Positions 23,655 to 27,078 of a stretch of DNA of 27,078 nucleotides are shown piece after piece. The notes beneath the pieces are model-generated. The model saw only the letters and a list, made by a program, of their open reading frames with translations, had not been told where the DNA came from and made no database searches. Made by a program: the position numbers and the translations under genes. The stretch's first letter is position 1; each line of letters starts with the position of its first letter. This stretch comes from JALZAA01 sp046724655 (GTDB lineage: Bacteria; Actinomycetota; Acidimicrobiia; IMCC26256; JACDBD01): contig JBKOWY010000163.1 in the NCBI GenBank assembly GCA_046724655.1, forward strand, positions 1 through 27,078, written 5' to 3'.

Positions 23655-24967
23655 GCGACACCCCGCTCGCTGAGACGTGCAACCTCATGAGCGAAGTCGT
23701 CGCCCCGCGCGGCGTAGCTGGGATACCAGTCGAACGACGCGCACGCCGGAGACAGCAGCACGACGTCACCGGGCTGGGCGCGTCGCGCCGCGAAGACGAC
23801 GGCCTCTTTCATGGACCTTGCTCGCGCGGTCGGCGCGGCACCTGCGAACGCAGCTTCGACGTCACCGGCCGCTTCACCGATCGTGACGACGCCGCGCAGT
23901 CGCGGTGCCAGCTCACGTAACACAGACAAGTCGAGGCCCTTGTTGCGACCGCCGGCGACAAGCACGACTTGACCGTCGATGCGGTCGAACCCGCGCACCG
24001 CCGACAGTGTCGCGTGCGGGTTCGTCGCCTTCGAGTCGTCGTAGTACTGCACCCCTCCAGCATTGCCGACCCGCGCGACGCGATGGTGGAGCCTCGGGTA
24101 GTCGTCAAGAGCGCGCGTGATCCCGGCGCGCGTCGCGCCCGCCTCCGATGCTGCCGCGGCCGCTGCGAGCGCGTTCGCACGGTCGTGCGACACCGTGAAC
24201 AGAACGTCCTCGACGTCGGACGCGCCCGCGTCCTCGTCGATCGAGAACGCCACCAGGCGCGACGGAGCACCCGCGGCCAGGCGCGCCGTGACCTCATCAT
24301 CCCGGTTGAAGACGAGCACGTCGTCGGGGCGTTGGTTGGCGAACACTCGCGCCTTCGCCGATGCGTAGCGCTCGAACGATCCGTGCCAGTCGAGGTGGTC
24401 CGGGGCCACGTTGAGCAGGACGGCGATGCGCGGCCGAAAGGCTTCGGTCGTGAACGCGAGCTGGAACGACGAGACCTCGGCGACGAGAACGCCACTGTCT
24501 GCGTCGACTGCGTCCAGCAGTGCGACTCCGATGTTGCCCGCCGCGCTCGCAGCGATGCCCGACTCATTGAGCATGCAGGTGATCAGCGTCGTCACCGTCG
24601 TCTTGCCGTTCGTGCCGGTCACGGCGATCAGAGATCTGCCCCGCGCGGTGGCGAGCTCGGCGGCGAGGTCGACTTCGGCCCGGATGGCAATCCCGGCTTG
24701 CCGCGCCGCCTCGATCGCGGGATGGCGTTCGTTGACGCCGGGGCTCGGGACGAGCAGGTCGGAGCGCCGCACCAGGGAGACGAGCCGATCCGCGTCCGGT
24801 TGCTCGACGACGTCGGCGCCGGTGGCCACCGCGGTCGCGCGCCGGTCCCGGTAGGCATCGTCACCGGGCGCGTCTTCGACGACGGTGACCTCGTCACCGG
24901 TTGCGACGCGTTGGCGCACGACGGCGTCGCCCGTGACGCCCAGCCCCAGCACGACCACGCGACTCAA
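23651..24967 (-). CDS. murD: UDP-N-acetylmuramoyl-L-alanine--D-glutamate ligase
   Basis: 438 residues. N-terminal VVVLGLGVTGDAV (4-16), ATP-binding GTNGKTT (118-124), VAEVSSFQLAFT, LNVAPDHLDWHG, YYDDSKATNPHAT, and LLSPACASFDWYPSYAARGDDF at the C-terminus. It adds D-Glu to UDP-MurNAc-L-Ala. The start is TTG 24967, overlapping the mraY stop in TTGA like the neighbouring junctions; GTG 24958 three codons later is the alternative. The longer open frame reaching 25567 lies inside mraY. Confidence 0.95.
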   Translation of the reverse strand: MSRVVVLGLGVTGDAVVRQRVATGDEVTVVEDAPGDDAYRDRRATAVATGADVVEQPDADRLVSLVRRSDLLVPSPGVNERHPAIEAARQAGIAIRAEVDLAAELATARGRSLIAVTGTNGKTTVTTLITCMLNESGIAASAAGNIGVALLDAVDADSGVLVAEVSSFQLAFTTEAFRPRIAVLLNVAPDHLDWHGSFERYASAKARVFANQRPDDVLVFNRDDEVTARLAAGAPSRLVAFSIDEDAGASDVEDVLFTVSHDRANALAAAAAASEAGATRAGITRALDDYPRLHHRVARVGNAGGVQYYDDSKATNPHATLSAVRGFDRIDGQVVLVAGGRNKGLDLSVLRELAPRLRGVVTIGEAAGDVEAAFAGAAPTARARSMKEAVVFAARRAQPGDVVLLSPACASFDWYPSYAARGDDFAHEVARLSERGVA

Positions 24968-26037
24968 TCGATCACTCCTGGGATCCGAATGAAGTCGGCG
25001 TAGAACAATCCGAGCCCGAACGCGACGCACAGCCCCGCGAACAGCCAGAAGCGAACGATCACCGTGAACTCCGGCCACCCCGCGACCTCGTAGTGATGGT
25101 GGATCGGCGCCATCCGCAGCACCCGTCGATGGAAGCCTCGGAACGCGACGACCTGGGCGATGACGCTGGCGGTCTCGACGACGAACAACCCGCCCAGGAT
25201 CGGCAGCAGAAGGTTCGTGTTGGTCAGCAAGGCGAGCCCGGCCATCCCGCCGCCGACGGCGAGTGACCCCGTGTCGCCCATGAAGATCCGCGCCGGCGCC
25301 GCGTTCCACCACAAAAAGCCCGCGCACGCCCCGCCCAGACCCGCCGCCACCACCGCGAGATCGAGCGAGTTGGCGGCGAAGCCCTCGGGCGCCCCCGTCA
25401 TCGAGATCGACCCGTACACGGTCGGATGACGGAACTGCCAGAACGCAATGACGGTGAACGCGAAGAACACCAGCGTCGCGGCGCCCGCGGCGAGCCCGTC
25501 CATCCCGTCGGTGATGTTCACCCCGTTCGAGGCCCCGGTGATGATGAACACGGCCCACACCGTCCACAGGAAACTTCCGAGGTCGAGGTCGATGAGCCGC
25601 GTGAACGAGAGGTGGGTCGACGTGTCGACGTAGTGCAACGCGAGCAATGCGAAGCCGACAGCGACCACGAGCTGTCCCGACGTCTTGCCCCGCTTGCGCA
25701 GCCCGAGGTTCCGGCCCAACCGCACGCCAAGGTAGTCGTCGATGAACCCGACGACCCCGAGGGCGACGATGAGAAGCATCAAGGTCACGCCGGCGCGGGC
25801 GAACTTGAGCTCCGCAGTCCGGACATGCGCGATCACGTAGCCGACGAACGCGCTGACGATGATGGCCAGGCCGCCCATGGTCGGCGTGCCGGCCTTCGCG
25901 ATGTGGGGATGCTGGAACGGCCCGTCGTCACGGATCTGCTGGCCGATTCCGCGCGCGCGCAGGAGCCGAATCAGCCACGGCGTTCCGAAGATGCTCAGGA
26001 TGAACGCGCAGGCGGCGGAGAGCAGGAGCGCGATCAC
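24964..26037 (-). CDS. mraY: Phospho-N-acetylmuramoyl-pentapeptide-transferase
   Basis: 357 residues with about ten membrane helices. The conserved cytosolic motifs are KAGTPTMGG (48-56), GFIDDYLGV with the catalytic Asp pair at 100-101, NGVNITDGMDGLAAG, FMGDTGSLAVGG, and HHHYEVAGW. It transfers phospho-MurNAc-pentapeptide to undecaprenyl phosphate, giving lipid I. The GTG start 26037 overlaps the murF stop by four bases (GTGA). Confidence 0.97.
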   Translation of the reverse strand: MIALLLSAACAFILSIFGTPWLIRLLRARGIGQQIRDDGPFQHPHIAKAGTPTMGGLAIIVSAFVGYVIAHVRTAELKFARAGVTLMLLIVALGVVGFIDDYLGVRLGRNLGLRKRGKTSGQLVVAVGFALLALHYVDTSTHLSFTRLIDLDLGSFLWTVWAVFIITGASNGVNITDGMDGLAAGAATLVFFAFTVIAFWQFRHPTVYGSISMTGAPEGFAANSLDLAVVAAGLGGACAGFLWWNAAPARIFMGDTGSLAVGGGMAGLALLTNTNLLLPILGGLFVVETASVIAQVVAFRGFHRRVLRMAPIHHHYEVAGWPEFTVIVRFWLFAGLCVAFGLGLFYADFIRIPGVID

Positions 26038-27078
26038 GTGCCGACCGCCGCGCTCAGCGCCCCGGCGACGCGCTCGAGCCCCACGGCTCGGCTCGCCTTG
26101 ACGAGGACGGCGTCACCCTTACGCGCGTGCTCGGTCACGGCCGCGAGCGCGCCGTCGGCGCCGTCCACTTCTATTACCTGGGCGCCTCCGGCGCCGGCTC
26201 CACGGGCGCCGTCCGCGATCGGCTCCGCCGCCGCCCCGACCGCGATCACGACGTCGACGTCCGACTCGACGGCCAGACGCCCGATGGCCTCGTGCTCCGC
26301 CCGCGAGTGGTCACCCAGCTCGAGCATCTCGCCCAGGACGGCGAGGCGGCGTTTCCCCGAGGCGAGATGGCGAAACGAGCGCAAGGCAGCCGCCATCGAC
26401 GTGGGGCTCGCGTTGTAGGCGTCGTTCACGACGGTGATGCCCCCGGGTGTGCGGGTGATGTCCATGCGCCATGCCGCGGTCGTGGCCCGAGCCAGGCCTT
26501 CGGCGACACGGTCGACTGGCGCACCGAGGTCGAGCGCGACCGTGGCCGCCATGGCCGCGTTCGCGGCCTGGTGCTCGCCCCGCACGGACAGGCAGACCGG
26601 TGTCGTACCCCAGGGTGTCTCGAGGACGAAGCTCGGGCGCAGCTCGTCATCGAGGACGAGGTCGAGCACGCGGACGTCGGCGCCGGGCGCGTCGCCCAGG
26701 CCCACCGTCAGCACCTTGGCGCGGGTGCGCGCCGCAAGCATCGGGGTGAAGTCGTCGCCGGCGTCGAGCACGGCGGTGCCGTCGCCATCGAGGGCCTCGA
26801 GCAGCTCACCCTTGACGCGCGCGATCCCTTCCCGTCCGCCGAGCAGACCGGCGTGCGCCATCCCCACGTGTGTGATCACGCCCACCTGGGGTTCGGCGAT
26901 GGTGCACAGTTCGGTGATGTTGCCGGCGAACCGCGCACCCATCTCCGTGACGATGACCTCGGCGTCTTCGGGCGCGGCGAGGAGCGTGAGTGGCACGCCG
27001 GCCTCGTTGTTGAACGATGCAGGGCTCGCGTGAACGCGGTGTGTCGCATCGAGCGCCGCCGCCAGCAGGTCCTTGGTC
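26034..27078 (-). CDS. murF: UDP-N-acetylmuramoyl-tripeptide--D-alanyl-D-alanine ligase, 5' end outside window
   Basis: 348 codons seen, incomplete at the right edge. The first visible residues (TKDLLAAALDATHRVHASP) begin just after the ATP-binding GKTS loop, so the N-terminal domain is missing from the window. Then come SFNNEAGVPLTLL, VTEMGARFAGNI, ITHVGMAHAG, VVNDAYNASPTSMAAALR and LGEMLELGDHSRAEH, all MurF hallmarks. It adds D-Ala-D-Ala to complete the stem pentapeptide. An internal start at 26996 is not the true start. It heads the coupled chain running to ftsQ; murE probably lies just beyond the window. Confidence 0.96.
   Translation of the reverse strand, partial: TKDLLAAALDATHRVHASPASFNNEAGVPLTLLAAPEDAEVIVTEMGARFAGNITELCTIAEPQVGVITHVGMAHAGLLGGREGIARVKGELLEALDGDGTAVLDAGDDFTPMLAARTRAKVLTVGLGDAPGADVRVLDLVLDDELRPSFVLETPWGTTPVCLSVRGEHQAANAAMAATVALDLGAPVDRVAEGLARATTAAWRMDITRTPGGITVVNDAYNASPTSMAAALRSFRHLASGKRRLAVLGEMLELGDHSRAEHEAIGRLAVESDVDVVIAVGAAAEPIADGARGAGAGGAQVIEVDGADGALAAVTEHARKGDAVLVKASRAVGLERVAGALSAAVGT

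Noticed and set aside
1..27078. tRNA genes, rRNA genes, CRISPR arrays or transposases
   Set aside because: No cloverleaf-like sequence, evenly spaced repeats or transposase motifs were found on reading both strands; small RNAs cannot be excluded by eye.

Overview
The window is G+C-rich actinobacterial chromosome. It carries the division and cell-wall (dcw) cluster next to the dnaE - rluD - lspA - traR/dksA - ileS block. Several traits point to Actinomycetota: ftsZ without ftsA, linked sepF, yggT and divIVA, frequent GTG/TTG starts, an ileS whose HIGH box reads HHVW, and a TraR/DksA protein with a long Lys/Ala/Pro tail. The class cannot be fixed from the window; Acidimicrobiia is only a guess. 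Nearly everything is on the minus strand; only an Rrf2-type regulator and ileS are on plus.

Left part (1-7121): dnaE, the replicative DNA polymerase III alpha subunit, runs off the left edge. Its PHP domain is interrupted by a complete 385-residue intein with a two-motif LAGLIDADG endonuclease (2914-4068). Directly upstream of dnaE is a reverse transcriptase gene (4419-5761) broken by a one-base frameshift inside the catalytic palm motif. The RT segment is flanked by two imperfect direct copies of a short motif set: GGGGTTGTGGAT, then a palindrome, then GAGGGGACG. This suggests insertion into, or duplication of, the dnaE upstream region. An alkaline-phosphatase-superfamily hydrolase lies beyond it.

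Middle part (7122-13503): an Rrf2 iron-sulfur-type regulator (+) converges on rluD. lspA and a TraR/DksA-like protein precede rluD on the same strand, followed upstream by a small DUF167 protein. ileS reads divergently from DUF167 and ends tail-to-tail with divIVA, the two stop codons sharing one CTAG.

Right part (13500-27078): in transcription order (right to left) the genes are murF (5' end outside the window), mraY, murD, ftsW, murG, murC, murB and ftsQ. Every junction in this chain overlaps, six of the seven by exactly 4 bp. After a 288-bp gap with a good promoter candidate come ftsZ, pgeF, yggS, sepF, yggT and divIVA. Together these make peptidoglycan precursors (MurB/C/D/F, MraY, MurG), polymerise them at the septum (FtsW), and build and position the divisome (FtsQ, FtsZ, SepF, DivIVA). 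No tRNA, rRNA, CRISPR array or complete IS element was seen.

The most unusual part is 2.9-5.9 kb: an intein and a frameshifted Abi/DRT-like reverse transcriptase clustered at the replicative polymerase gene, with a structured repeat on both sides of the RT.
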